Shown here: in pieces, positions 34,319-42,233 of the stretch
Numbering within the stretch: position 1 is the stretch's first letter
How the letters are laid out: each line of letters starts with the position of its first letter
Source of the DNA: Sphingobium estronivorans
GTDB lineage: Bacteria > Pseudomonadota > Alphaproteobacteria > Sphingomonadales > Sphingomonadaceae
Direction: 5' to 3'
Assembly (NCBI RefSeq): GCF_008692605.1
Contig: NZ_LFCT01000011.1
Coordinates: 62,001 to 126,000, forward strand
Length of the DNA stretch: 64,000 bases
Translations under genes and position numbers: made by a program
The notes under the pieces: model-generated
What the model was told of the DNA's origin: nothing
Seen by the model: the letters and a program-made list of their open reading frames with translations, nothing else
The model's database searches: none

Positions 34319-34727
34319 GATCGTCCTTTCCCGGCGATCTTGTCGCCGAAATGTCAGAATCGCAGGCAGCTGCATCGGACCGGGAAGGGGCACCGGATCA
34401 GGCTGCAATGCAGGTGACGCTGTTCGGCCAAGCCGACAGACGATTTTTGGCCGTTAAGGGAAAACTATATCGTGCATCGCTTCATCCCCAATATTGACGG
34501 GGGGAACACGATCTGGCGTTGTCGCCCGAAATCGTGCGCTTTAGCCGTTGGTCACGCGGAGCAAGCTGCATCCCGATCAAAAGCCGCGGGTCGATGCGAT
34601 AGTGTCATCCGGCACGGGGACCAGCCGTGCCGCTCAGGCAATCTCTACTTAGATGATAGATTGATTCCGGCAAACCAAGTTTTGCTTGTCCTCGGCCAAG
34701 CGGGGCTGGTTTTCGGAAGGGGGCATG
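34319..34727. other. Gene-free stretch before the mucR-like gene's terminator
   Basis: About 400 bases. Nothing beyond the small gene's leader is supported. The open frames that cross it on the plus strand are antisense shadows of the mucR-like gene's Ala/Lys/Pro-rich tail. Confidence 0.35.
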
Positions 34728-34761
34728 AAAACGCCCCGACCGGCACGGCACGGTCAGGGCG
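34728..34761 (-). terminator. Rho-independent terminator of the mucR-like gene
   Basis: Read on the minus strand, an 11-bp stem (34751-34761 with 34732-34742, one mismatch) is followed by TTTT. It lies about 50 bases after the mucR-like stop codon. Confidence 0.75.
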
Positions 34762-34812
34762 TAATCTCGAGGGGCCTCCTGTAGGGAGAGCCTCTATAAC
34801 AGACGATGTCCG

Positions 34813-35529
34813 TCAGGCAGCGGCGTCAGGCGTCGGCGCCTTGGCCGCTGCGGGCTTTTTCCTGGAGGCTGCCTTGGCAGGAGCCTTTGCCGCCGGCGCA
34901 GCATTCTTCTCGGTGGCCGGGGCGGCGATGGAGAGGCGTTTGCGCGATGCGGAGGATTTTGCCGCTGGGGCCTTGGCCGGCGCGGCCTTCGGCGCTGCCG
35001 GTGCCTTTGCGGCTGCTACGGGTTTCGCGGCCGGGGCCTTGGCTTCAGCGGCGGGCGCCTTGACCTCGACCGCCGGTTTCGGCGCCGCGGGCGCGGCCTT
35101 TGCCGGAGCGGCCGATTTCTTGCTCACCGGCTTGCGGCCAAGACCGAGCTTGGTGGCGACTGCACGGCGCGCTTCCGAATAGTTGGGCGCGACCAGCGGA
35201 TAGCTTTTGGGCAAGCCATAGCGTTCCCGATATTCGGTCGGGGACAGGCCGTGACTGGCCAGGTGACGCTTCAACGTCTTATAGGGTCGGCCGTCGATCA
35301 GGCTCAGAATATGCTCGGGCGAGGACAGGCTCTTGCGGACCGAGACGGCGGGCGTGTAGGTCGGCGCTGCCGGTTCGGCGGCCGTGTCCGCGGGGTTTTC
35401 AGTCAGGGCGGACCGCGTCGTGCGGATGAGATCGGCAAGTCCTTCGCTCGGCACTGTATTGTTGGAGACGAACGCGCTTACCAACTGAACAGTGAGCGTC
35501 GTAATGTCAGGCTGCTTATCTTCAGACAT
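34813..35529 (-). CDS. MucR/Ros-family regulator with long Ala/Lys/Pro-rich tail, zinc Cys missing
   Basis: A 238-residue DNA-binding protein. The central part (VRKSLSSPEHILSLIDGRPYKTLKRHLASHGLSPTEYRERYGLPKSYPLVAPNYSEARRAVATKLGLGRKP) is the MucR/Ros fold with its conserved TLKRHL, YRERYGLP and YPLVAPNY. The usual first zinc ligand (CLxD/CLxC) reads SLID, so the Cys is absent, as in some zinc-less Ros homologues. From about residue 135 a histone-H1-like tail of Lys/Ala/Pro repeats (about 100 residues) follows, unlike classical MucR. MucR is known in alphaproteobacteria as an H-NS-like global regulator of surface and virulence genes. Here it sits between the AT-rich fimbrial promoter and the surface block. 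Half-sites like the block's palindrome occur 40-60 bases upstream. Confidence 0.85.
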   Translation of the reverse strand: MSEDKQPDITTLTVQLVSAFVSNNTVPSEGLADLIRTTRSALTENPADTAAEPAAPTYTPAVSVRKSLSSPEHILSLIDGRPYKTLKRHLASHGLSPTEYRERYGLPKSYPLVAPNYSEARRAVATKLGLGRKPVSKKSAAPAKAAPAAPKPAVEVKAPAAEAKAPAAKPVAAAKAPAAPKAAPAKAPAAKSSASRKRLSIAAPATEKNAAPAAKAPAKAASRKKPAAAKAPTPDAAA

Positions 35530-35567
35530 TGGCCCCGCTTCCCATTATATGAGTAGTAGAAGCGGTC

Positions 35568-35589
35568 TTTTGCGCGGTTTTGACGCAAA
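35568..35589. promoter_or_regulatory. Wide-spaced TTTGCG/ACGCAAA pair upstream of the mucR-like gene
   Basis: TTTTGCG (35568-35574) and ACGCAAA (35583-35589) face each other with an 8-base spacer, 39-60 bases upstream of the start codon. It resembles the palindromes at 38569, 42193, 43497, 44596 and 54212 but with a different spacing, so the match is weaker. Confidence 0.4.
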
Positions 35590-35746
35590 TGTAAATCCGA
35601 AACAATGGAAAAGCGATCCGCTACGCTATATTTGGCAGTCATGAAGACAGAATTATCGTGCCGGTATGACACAGTTGGCCGACGATTGCAGGATTGATGG
35701 AACCGGGGGAGGGGGAGTGGCTTGAACAGTAATAGCATCGCGCTCG

Positions 35747-35831
35747 ATCTTCGACCGATCACAAGTGGGTTTCGCTCAGGCGCCGCGCGGCTTTACCAAG
35801 GTCCGATGAGTCAAACTCATCGCGCCTTGGT
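35747..35831. repeat. Dispersed hairpin repeat, copy 2
   Basis: Shares the CACAAGTGGGTTTCGCTCA and GGCGCCGCGCGG blocks with copies 1 and 3. Its terminal hairpin is 16 bp long (35795-35810 with 35816-35831) with one mismatch and one G-U pair; the loop is TCAAA. The lower stem sequence differs from copy 1 on both arms yet still pairs. Confidence 0.75.
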
Positions 35832-35839
35832 ATAATTCT

Positions 35840-36029
35840 GGCGGGAGCCGAGGAGCATTGAAGCGCGCCCGCCCAACAGTCGCGCTCAACGAAATGGTTT
35901 TCGGACAATCGGTCGTGGACTTCATGGGTCCGATACAGGTTCTGCGAAGCGGATAATGGGACGACATGTTGATGCGCGCGACGCCGCGTCCGATCCGATC
36001 CCACTTTCCGACTTCGCAAACCGGAGATC
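35840..36029. other. Remainder of the gap between repeat copy 2 and the HU terminators
   Basis: No gene, repeat or clear signal could be supported. Short frames on the minus strand here read into the repeat and look spurious. Confidence 0.3.
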
Positions 36030-36031
36030 GT

Positions 36032-36060
36032 AAAAAAAAGGCCGGTCTTTCGACCGGCCT
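36032..36060 (-). terminator. Strong rho-independent terminator, minus-strand transcript
   Basis: A 9-bp perfect stem, AGGCCGGTC/GACCGGCCT with loop GAAA on the minus strand, followed by eight T. It lies about 215 bases downstream of hupB and beyond another hairpin, so it may end read-through or a short transcript from 36061-36190. Confidence 0.8.
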
Positions 36061-36186
36061 ACTGAGTTTAGGAGAGGATGCCTGAAAGGCACCCGCCAAA
36101 TGGCCCGTCGCGGCGGAAATGGCAAATGCGAAGCGCGACAGGGTGATTGCGTCTGATGCAATTCCTCGCAGCGCAGCGAACCGACA

Positions 36187-36226
36187 AGAAAATGGCGCGC
36201 ACCCACGGGAAGCAGGTGCGCGCCAT
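36187..36226 (-). terminator. Terminator of the HU gene
   Basis: A perfect 12-bp stem (36192-36203 with 36215-36226), followed by TTTTC on the minus strand, 51 bases after the hupB stop codon. Confidence 0.75.
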
Positions 36227-36276
36227 GTTCAATGGGAAAAGCCATCGCGGCGCCGAACAGGTCGGCGCCCGCTGCT

Positions 36277-36552
36277 TCAGCCGTTCAGCTGGTCCTTCAC
36301 GGCCTTGGCCGGGGTGAAGGTCAGCTTCTTGGAAGCGGCGATCTGGATCACGGCGCCGGTCGAAGGATTGCGGCCTTCGCGCGCGGGCTGGTCCTTGACC
36401 TTGAACTTGCCGAATCCGTTCAGCGACACTTCGCTGCCCTTCGTCGCGGCACCGGCGATCGCGGTGAAGACGCTGTCGACATATTTGCGCGCGTCGGCCT
36501 TGGTCAGGCCGTGATCGGCAGCCAGTGCTTCAGCGAGTTCAGCGTTATTCAT
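36277..36552 (-). CDS. hupB: DNA-binding protein HU
   Basis: A 91-residue HU/IHF-family histone-like protein, near the standard 90 residues. It starts MNNAELAEALAADHGLTKADARKYVDSVFTAI; GSEVSLNGFGKFKVKDQPAREGRNPSTGAVIQIAASKKLTFTPAKAVKDQLNG contains the DNA-bending arm (GRNPSTG with the intercalating Pro). It binds DNA nonspecifically and shapes the nucleoid. A second HU gene on a secondary replicon is common. Its neighbours are a MucR-like gene and the surface block. Confidence 0.93.
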   Translation of the reverse strand: MNNAELAEALAADHGLTKADARKYVDSVFTAIAGAATKGSEVSLNGFGKFKVKDQPAREGRNPSTGAVIQIAASKKLTFTPAKAVKDQLNG

Positions 36553-36905
36553 AATCGTCTCCCTTTCGTGGACGGATGGTCTTAACCTGTCTCATCGCGC
36601 TCAACCAGTCCCTTTGCGACCGGTCAGCGCCCAAAAACAGCGATAAAATCGACTTATTTTCGCTTTTTCGGTCCAAATCCGGACGTCACGGCCGATCCGG
36701 GGCGGAATCAGACGCCATGTCCGCCACGGCGAGTTGGACCGAAATGGCGACAATTGTCGCGTCGTCGGACCTGTATCGTCCAGCTTTTCCCCTCATCTTC
36801 ATCTTTCCGAAAGCTTGCCGAAACAACCGATCCGGTCGCGGTTCCAGATGAAGGCGCCGTCCTTTTCGCCCATCCTCGCCAACGGATCCGGGGTGGCAGG
36901 GAAAG
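36553..36905. other. Divergent promoter region, hupB and TpsB-type gene
   Basis: About 350 bases. A purine-rich ribosome-binding site lies before each gene (AAAGGGAG for hupB on the minus strand, AGGGAAAG before 36906). No copy of the TTTGCGT palindrome was found here. Confidence 0.4.
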
Positions 36906-38561
36906 ATGGTCAGCTTTATCAGGACAGTGACGGGCTTTGCGCTGGCGATGCTGCTTGGCCTGCTGCTTCACATGCCCGCCATGGCGCAGGATCAGGCGCC
37001 GGTCATCGACCGCGACCGTTCCGACCGGGTGGAACCCCGGATCGCGCCCGTGCCCCCGCCGCAGGTCCGTTCCGCGCCCCCGGTCCAGCTTGCTCCGCCC
37101 GCGCCCTCCGCCGCGACGACGCGGCTCACCGCGTTGCATTATGCCGGATCGACGCTGAATCCCGCGCGGCTCGATGCCGCCACCGCGCCTTTTATCGGCC
37201 GTCCGCTGACGACGGATGTGCTGCAAGGCATCGCCCAGGCGGTCGGCGCTGTCTATGCGAAGAGCGACATTGCCTATTATTCCGTCTCCATCCCGGCGCA
37301 GGTGCCGACCGGCGGCGTGCTGACGGTGCGGCTGGTCGAGGGGCGGGTGCGCGACTATCGGCTGGCCGGCCTCTCCCCCAGCACGCCCACCCGCCTGATC
37401 GCCGCGCATATGCGGCGGCTGATGCGCGAAACGCCGCTGCGCAAGCGCACGCTGGACCGCGCCCTGTCGCTGATGCGCGACATTCCGGGGCAAACGGTCG
37501 ATGCGCAGATCCGGCAACTGGCCCAGCCCGGCGACTTGCGGATCGACCTCATCGTCAAGCGCACGCAGGTGCAGATCGGCCTGCTGATCGACAATAGCGG
37601 CGTCAGCAATGTGGTGGAGGGGGTGCAGGCGCAACTCTCGATCACCGCCAACGGCCTGCTGCGCGAAGGCGACACCACCCGCCTGTCGGGCTATCTGCCC
37701 TTCTATCCGGACCGTTATCAATATTATTCGATCAGCCACGCCACGCCCATGGACAGCAATGGCCTGACCCTCTCCGCCCAGGCCGCCCATTTGCAGAGCC
37801 GCTCGCGCGACAGCCGGATCGAAGGGGACGCGACATTGGCCGGGCTGTCGCTCAGCTATCCGGTCATTCGTTCCGCCCGCACCCATATGTCGGTCACGGC
37901 CTCGCTCGACGGGATCGACAGCAACAATTATTTTCTCGACGTCCGGTTCGGGGACTATCGGTCGCGGACGGTCCGGCTCGGCGCGTCCTGGTCCCATGCC
38001 GATGCGACCAGCGGCCACGCCCTGTCCGCCGTCGTCAGCCGGGGCCTCGACGCGCTGGGCGCGAAGGCCTTCGCCGGCTTTTCCGAAACCGGCTTCACCA
38101 AGGTCAATGTTCAGGCAGTCGCCGTCGAAAGCCTGACGAAACAATGGATGATGAAGGCGACCGTGAAAGCGCAATATTCGAAGGATGATCTGCCGGTGAC
38201 GGAGCGCTTTTCCCTGGGCGGTCGGGGGGCGGGCATGGCCTTTCGCACCGGTACGCTGACCGCGGAACAGGCGCTGGCGGGCAGCTTGGAACTGGCCTGG
38301 TCGCTTCCCGCCCGGTCGCCGCTGCTGAAGGCCAGCGCGCTGTTCGTCTATGCCGACGCCGCGCTCGCCCATGCCACGGCGCGCCCGGCCTATGGGTTGG
38401 CGGCGCAGGATCATCGGCTGGCGTCGGCGGGCGGCGGCGTGCGCGTGGCGCTTGGCCCCAAATGGCGGCTGAACGCGGAGGTCGCCGTTCCGGTCAAGCG
38501 CCCCAATCCCGCCTATAGCCGCAGGGCGCGCTTCTTCTTCGGCGTCAGCCGGGCATTCTGA
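36906..38561 (+). CDS. TpsB/ShlB-family outer-membrane transporter (two-partner secretion)
   Basis: A 551-residue Omp85-superfamily transporter. The signal peptide (FALAMLLGLLLHMPAMAQ) is followed by a Pro-rich linker (about 45-65), a ShlB-type POTRA domain (about 70-150: LDAATAPFIGRPLTTDVLQGIAQAVGAVYAKSDIAYYSVSIPAQ.....LTVRLVEGRV), a second POTRA-like part, and a 16-strand barrel ending in aromatic FFFGVSRAF. It exports a partner across the outer membrane. No gene with a TPS (haemagglutination-activity) domain is present. The next two genes encode a hydroxylase-like protein and a collagen-like lipoprotein, so the lipoprotein is the natural candidate cargo (inference). Confidence 0.85.
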   Translation: MVSFIRTVTGFALAMLLGLLLHMPAMAQDQAPVIDRDRSDRVEPRIAPVPPPQVRSAPPVQLAPPAPSAATTRLTALHYAGSTLNPARLDAATAPFIGRPLTTDVLQGIAQAVGAVYAKSDIAYYSVSIPAQVPTGGVLTVRLVEGRVRDYRLAGLSPSTPTRLIAAHMRRLMRETPLRKRTLDRALSLMRDIPGQTVDAQIRQLAQPGDLRIDLIVKRTQVQIGLLIDNSGVSNVVEGVQAQLSITANGLLREGDTTRLSGYLPFYPDRYQYYSISHATPMDSNGLTLSAQAAHLQSRSRDSRIEGDATLAGLSLSYPVIRSARTHMSVTASLDGIDSNNYFLDVRFGDYRSRTVRLGASWSHADATSGHALSAVVSRGLDALGAKAFAGFSETGFTKVNVQAVAVESLTKQWMMKATVKAQYSKDDLPVTERFSLGGRGAGMAFRTGTLTAEQALAGSLELAWSLPARSPLLKASALFVYADAALAHATARPAYGLAAQDHRLASAGGGVRVALGPKWRLNAEVAVPVKRPNPAYSRRARFFFGVSRAF

Positions 38562-38568
38562 CCGCGCC

Positions 38569-38586
38569 TTTTGCGTGGACGCAAAA
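38569..38586. promoter_or_regulatory. TTTTGCGT-GG-ACGCAAAA palindrome
   Basis: Perfect 8-bp inverted half-sites with a 2-base centre, between the TpsB-type stop codon and the oxygenase start (30 bases upstream of the ATG). It is the longest copy of the surface-block palindrome. Confidence 0.7.
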
Positions 38587-38615
38587 AAGACGACAGCAAA
38601 ACAGGGAAGCGACAG

Positions 38616-39176
38616 ATGAACAATGTGTGGGAGGTCTGGCCGTCCGCGCTGACCGGCGCGGAATGCGATGCCATCATCAAGCGGGCCGCGCTCTCCGAAC
38701 GGCAATCCGCGACCGTGGGTTTCGCTCAGGCGGAGCGCAGCGATCAGGCCTATCGGTCGTCGACGATCAGTTGGCTGGATGTGCATCGCGACAAGGATGT
38801 GGTCGATCGGCTGATGCAGTTCGTCCATTCGTCCAACCGCACCAATTTCGGCATCGACATTGTCGGTCCCTACGAACTGCAATTCACCGAATATCATGGC
38901 CGGGCGCAGGGCAAATATGACTGGCATCAGGATGTCTGGCTGGAATCGGCGCGCCCGTTCGACCGGAAACTGTCCGTGGTCGTGCAATTGTCCGACCCGG
39001 AGGACTATGAAGGGGGTGTGTTCGAATTTTTCGGCCTGCAGCAACCGGGCGCCAGCTTTGCATCCCGGGGGAGCATGCTGATCTTTCCGTCCTTCCTCCA
39101 GCACCGCGTCCTGCCTGTGACCCGGGGCATGCGGCGAAGCCTGGTCAGCTGGATCGAAGGACCGCGCTGGCGCTGA
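38616..39176 (+). CDS. Fe(II)/2-oxoglutarate dioxygenase, prolyl-4-hydroxylase-like
   Basis: A 186-residue non-heme iron oxygenase. The double-stranded beta-helix ligands are visible as H104 and D106 (YDWHQDVW) and H163 (PSFLQHRVLPV), with Arg174 in GMRRSLVSWIEGP to bind 2-oxoglutarate. The family includes prolyl 4-hydroxylases and PKHD-type hydroxylases. ATG 38616 has AGGGAAG upstream. An upstream ATG-less extension across the palindrome is rejected. It lies between the TpsB-type gene and the Gly-Pro-rich collagen-like lipoprotein gene, so hydroxylation of that protein's prolines is an attractive but untested idea. There is no signal peptide, so it would act in the cytoplasm before export. 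Confidence 0.83.
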   Translation: MNNVWEVWPSALTGAECDAIIKRAALSERQSATVGFAQAERSDQAYRSSTISWLDVHRDKDVVDRLMQFVHSSNRTNFGIDIVGPYELQFTEYHGRAQGKYDWHQDVWLESARPFDRKLSVVVQLSDPEDYEGGVFEFFGLQQPGASFASRGSMLIFPSFLQHRVLPVTRGMRRSLVSWIEGPRWR

Positions 39177-39479
39177 CGCCGTTGGGAACAATGTCCAGAT
39201 CGGGGGAATATTCTTCACCCCGGATTTGCGCGGACTTCGACCCCTGTTGCGACCGAGAAAGCCTATAGACGCGAAAGAAACGCCCAATATTCGCGATATT
39301 CCACGTCAGGCGCGGGGCGTTGCGGATGGGCCACCCCGCCTTTGCGTGGCGCGAAAGCGGCGTTTCCTGACTCCTGAACCATTCCCACCAGAGCGGTTTC
39401 TTCTTGACGAGGCGATAAGAACTGTCGGTCCTAATCTGAACCTGTCGCGAGCTGATCGCAGTCAAACAGGGAGTTTTCA
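39177..39479 (+). other. Leader region of the collagen-like lipoprotein gene
   Basis: About 300 bases without a gene. It contains a degenerate copy of the block palindrome, TTTGCGTGGCGCGAAA (39341-39356), in which only the left half matches. AGGGAG precedes the start codon. Confidence 0.4.
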
Positions 39480-40973
39480 ATGCGACGTCACGGATCGGTC
39501 CGGTCGGGAAGGCGCTATCTGCTGTGCGCCACCGCCATTCCTCTTCTCCTGCTCGGCGCCTGCGCCGATGGTGTCGGGTTCGATATTGGGGCAGGCGGCG
39601 GCCAGTCGCCCTCCGGCCCATCGGGCCCGAGCCATCCCAGCGGCCCCACAGGACCGACCGGGCCCTCCGGTCCGGCAGGTCCCAACGGCCCCGGCGGTCC
39701 TAATGGTCCCAGCGGACCCAGCGGCCCGAGCGGCCCTTCGGGTCCCGCAGGCCCCAATGGGCCGAGCAGCCCTGGCGGCCCCACGGGACCTACTGGTCCA
39801 ACCGGTCCTTCTGGCCCGACCGGCCCGTCTGGTCCGACGGGTCCTACAGGTCCCTCCGGTCCAACCGGTCCCACGGGCCCCGGTAGCGCCAGCACCGGAT
39901 CGATCATCGGTGTTTCGGTTGGCAATGTTCCGGTCGTCGGCCCGACCGGCCCCGGTTCGCTGGTCGGCGTCAACATCCTGCCCGGCGCCGATGGTGCGAC
40001 CGGCAGCGTAGCGACGGTGGATCTGCTGACCGGCGACGGCACCGTCGCGCAAGTGGCGCTGCCCACCACCCCGCAGGGTGTCCAGCAAGGACTGGCCCCG
40101 GTCGGCACCCTTGCCGGAACACTGCTCGGCGCTCCGGCGGGCAGCGCGGTGACGCAACTGACCAACGGCCTCTCACCCACGGTGGCGACGGTCACATCGA
40201 CCGTCGATCAGGTCGCCACACCGCTGCTGGGCACGGTGAACGAGGTCCTGGCGCCCGTCACCGGCCCGCTGGTGGGAGAAAATGGCGCGCTCGCCCCCGT
40301 TACCGGGCTGGTGGAAAATGTCGTTGGCGGCGTGACGGGTCCGCTGGGCGGCGTGGGCGGCAATCCCTCGGGCGCAATCGGGGGTCCATTGGTCGGCGCG
40401 AATGTCGGCGGAAATGCGCTGACCGGCCCGTCCACACCCTCCACGCTGGTCGGTGTCAACCTGCTGCCTGCGGACAGCGGCGCGGTCACGGGCCAGCTCG
40501 CCACGGTCGGCGTCCTGTCGCAGGGCAATCTGGTCGACGTGGCGTTGCCGACCACGGCCGCAGGGGTGGAGGCCGGATTGCAGCCGGTCGGCACTTTGGT
40601 CGGCGGCGTGCTGGGACCGCAGGCGGAAAGCGCCGTCACCCAGATCGGCGGCGCGGCTGCTCCGGCGGTCGCTGCCGTCACCAGCACGGTGAGCGGTGCC
40701 GTCGCACCCGTGCTCGATGCGGTGAACGGTCTGGCGCCGACGCTGCCGGGCGGCGGTGAGGGCGGTTCGTCGCTTGCGCCCGTCACTGGGGTGGTGACGG
40801 GCCTGCTCGGGGGAGGGCAGGGGAGCGCTCCCTTGTCCGGGGATGTGCTGGCGCCCGTCACCGGGCTGGTGAATGGCGTCCTTGCACCCGCGACCGGATC
40901 GGGCAGCCCGGCGGAGAGCGTCACCGCGCCCGTCACCGGCCTGTTGGGCGGGCTGCTGGGGCGCAGCCACTGA
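39480..40973 (+). CDS. Collagen-like triple-helix lipoprotein
   Basis: A 497-residue lipoprotein. The signal peptide ends in lipobox LLGAC (Cys28). Residues about 45-134 are Gly-Pro-(Ser/Thr/Asn/Ala) triplets, around 30 of them, with short breaks at GPSHPSGP and GPSSPGGP. After a Gly/Ser linker there are two related modules of about 100 residues (about 158-262 and 319-422: LVGVNxLP...G.xATV..L......VALPTT..GV..GL.PVGTL.G..LG....SAVTQ), then short LAPVTGLV repeats up to the end. The triplets should form a trimeric collagen-like rod outside the cell. Proline always occupies the X position, unlike the Y-position proline hydroxylated in animal collagen. Bacillus BclA is a known bacterial Gly-Pro-Thr collagen. 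The oxygenase gene is immediately upstream. Confidence 0.88.
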   Translation: MRRHGSVRSGRRYLLCATAIPLLLLGACADGVGFDIGAGGGQSPSGPSGPSHPSGPTGPTGPSGPAGPNGPGGPNGPSGPSGPSGPSGPAGPNGPSSPGGPTGPTGPTGPSGPTGPSGPTGPTGPSGPTGPTGPGSASTGSIIGVSVGNVPVVGPTGPGSLVGVNILPGADGATGSVATVDLLTGDGTVAQVALPTTPQGVQQGLAPVGTLAGTLLGAPAGSAVTQLTNGLSPTVATVTSTVDQVATPLLGTVNEVLAPVTGPLVGENGALAPVTGLVENVVGGVTGPLGGVGGNPSGAIGGPLVGANVGGNALTGPSTPSTLVGVNLLPADSGAVTGQLATVGVLSQGNLVDVALPTTAAGVEAGLQPVGTLVGGVLGPQAESAVTQIGGAAAPAVAAVTSTVSGAVAPVLDAVNGLAPTLPGGGEGGSSLAPVTGVVTGLLGGGQGSAPLSGDVLAPVTGLVNGVLAPATGSGSPAESVTAPVTGLLGGLLGRSH

Positions 40974-41122
40974 CATGGGCGTGCGGCCCGGCATGACCTC
41001 ATGCATGGCGGGCCGCGCGCGCCGGTAGCCCATCTTCCCAGTGCCCCCGGGGGATGGGCGGGGGCGAGGAGGCGGCGGCGCACCGCCTCCTCAAACCCAT
41101 ATTTCATCGGGGAAGGACATTC

Positions 41123-42187
41123 ATGCATCTGTCGACCGTTCGCCTGAACAATCTGCCGCCGATCCGTGCCGCCTATGGCGAACAGGCCGCTTATGCCGCG
41201 CAACAGCATCTGCGCGCAGCGGCGGCGCGCCATGCCGGCATGGCGGGCGATCGCCTCCGCGCCATGCTGGAGTCGGAGCCTTTCCATTTCGACGGGCAGG
41301 AAATCCTCCTCTCCGTCTCGTTGGACCGCGACGGGATCGATCCCGCCCACGATATTCCCTCGCCCGCCTTCCGCTATCGCCGCGACATGCAGCTTGCCGT
41401 GGCGCTGTTGCAGGCCGTCCGGCGCGGCACGACCCATTTCGCGTGGCGGCCCATTGCCAGCCCGCGCGATCCGGGCGCGATCCTCTATCATGAAGCGCAA
41501 CTCCGCCGCGTCGGGGAGGATGGCGTGGCGGTCGATTGCGCGGCGGGCTATGCCGCGCTTGCCGGGCTGGGTTTGGCCCATCGGCTCGACCGGCCGTTGC
41601 TGGCCGATGTGATCGACGCGTTGGCGGCCGATCCGCTGGCCTGTCTGTCCGTCGCCCTTTCCGCGCGAAGCCTGAAGGGGCAGGATGCAGGGTGGAGCGA
41701 CTTGATCCTCCGCCTGAAGCGTGACCGGGGCCTTGCAAGGCGGCTGGTGATCGAGATTGTCGAACGCGACCCGCCGCCCGCCATGCACGATTGCCAGCCC
41801 CGTCTGCGCCAGCTTCAGGCGCTGGGCGTGCGGATCGCCATCGGCCGCTTCGGGACGGGCCGGGCCTCGGTCGGGCAGCTCATGGCGCTGGCGCCCGACA
41901 TGGTGAAGCTGGACGGCGCCTTCATGCAGATGGCGCCCCGTTCGCCGGACCATCGGGCGCAGTTGGGGCATCTGATCCTATTGGCGCGGATGGTCTGCCC
42001 CACGGTGATCGTCGACGGCGTCGAATCCGGGCGCCACCTCCAGATCGCGCTGGACGAGGAGATGGAGTGGATGGCGGGCGCCTTGCTGGGGCGCTCCAGC
42101 CTCCGGCGCGATCCGGGCCTGCCGCCGCCTGCGCCTGCCATTCGCGCACTGCCTGGCGGATCGCTTCGCCCATCCACGCTTGCTTGA
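41123..42187 (+). CDS. Degenerate GGDEF/EAL-like protein, probably catalytically inactive
   Basis: A 354-residue protein whose C-terminal part aligns with EAL c-di-GMP phosphodiesterases: PIASPRDPGAILYHEAQLRR (the EAL motif reads EAQ), RLVIEIVERD (usual LEITE), IAIGRFGTGRASVGQLMALAPDMVKLDGAFM (the DDFGTG motif reads GRFGTG, losing both Asp) and VIVDGVESGRHLQIALDEEMEWMAGALLG (usual AEGVE). The N-terminal 130 residues look like a reduced GGDEF remnant. The missing metal ligands argue against hydrolysis, so it may bind c-di-GMP or act as a protein partner. It starts at ATG 41123 with GGAAGG. Its position next to surface genes suits a role in control of attachment. Confidence 0.72.
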   Translation: MHLSTVRLNNLPPIRAAYGEQAAYAAQQHLRAAAARHAGMAGDRLRAMLESEPFHFDGQEILLSVSLDRDGIDPAHDIPSPAFRYRRDMQLAVALLQAVRRGTTHFAWRPIASPRDPGAILYHEAQLRRVGEDGVAVDCAAGYAALAGLGLAHRLDRPLLADVIDALAADPLACLSVALSARSLKGQDAGWSDLILRLKRDRGLARRLVIEIVERDPPPAMHDCQPRLRQLQALGVRIAIGRFGTGRASVGQLMALAPDMVKLDGAFMQMAPRSPDHRAQLGHLILLARMVCPTVIVDGVESGRHLQIALDEEMEWMAGALLGRSSLRRDPGLPPPAPAIRALPGGSLRPSTLA

Positions 42188-42192
42188 TCGGC

Positions 42193-42208
42193 TTTGCGTA
42201 CACGCAAA
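42193..42208. promoter_or_regulatory. TTTGCGT-AC-ACGCAAA palindrome upstream of the autotransporter
   Basis: A 16-bp palindrome with a 2-base centre. It lies 5-20 bases after the EAL-like stop codon and 26 bases before the autotransporter's TTG start. A 20-base stretch around it recurs exactly at 44594-44613. Confidence 0.75.
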
Positions 42209-42233
42209 ATATTCAAAAAGAGGGGAAATTATC

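Noticed and set aside
38716..38733. An 18-base match inside the oxygenase gene to the dispersed repeat (GTGGGTTTCGCTCAGGCG)
   Set aside because: It is in a conserved coding position (VGFAQA) and neither flank matches the repeat. I treat it as coincidence, though it could be tested by aligning relatives.
36708..39287. An 859-codon minus-strand open frame antisense to the TpsB-type and oxygenase genes
   Set aside because: Shadow of the plus-strand genes; no recognisable domain and no ribosome-binding site.
39341..39356. TTTGCGTGGCGCGAAA as another copy of the block palindrome before the collagen-like gene
   Set aside because: Only the left half-site matches; single TTTGCGT half-sites are expected by chance several times in this window.
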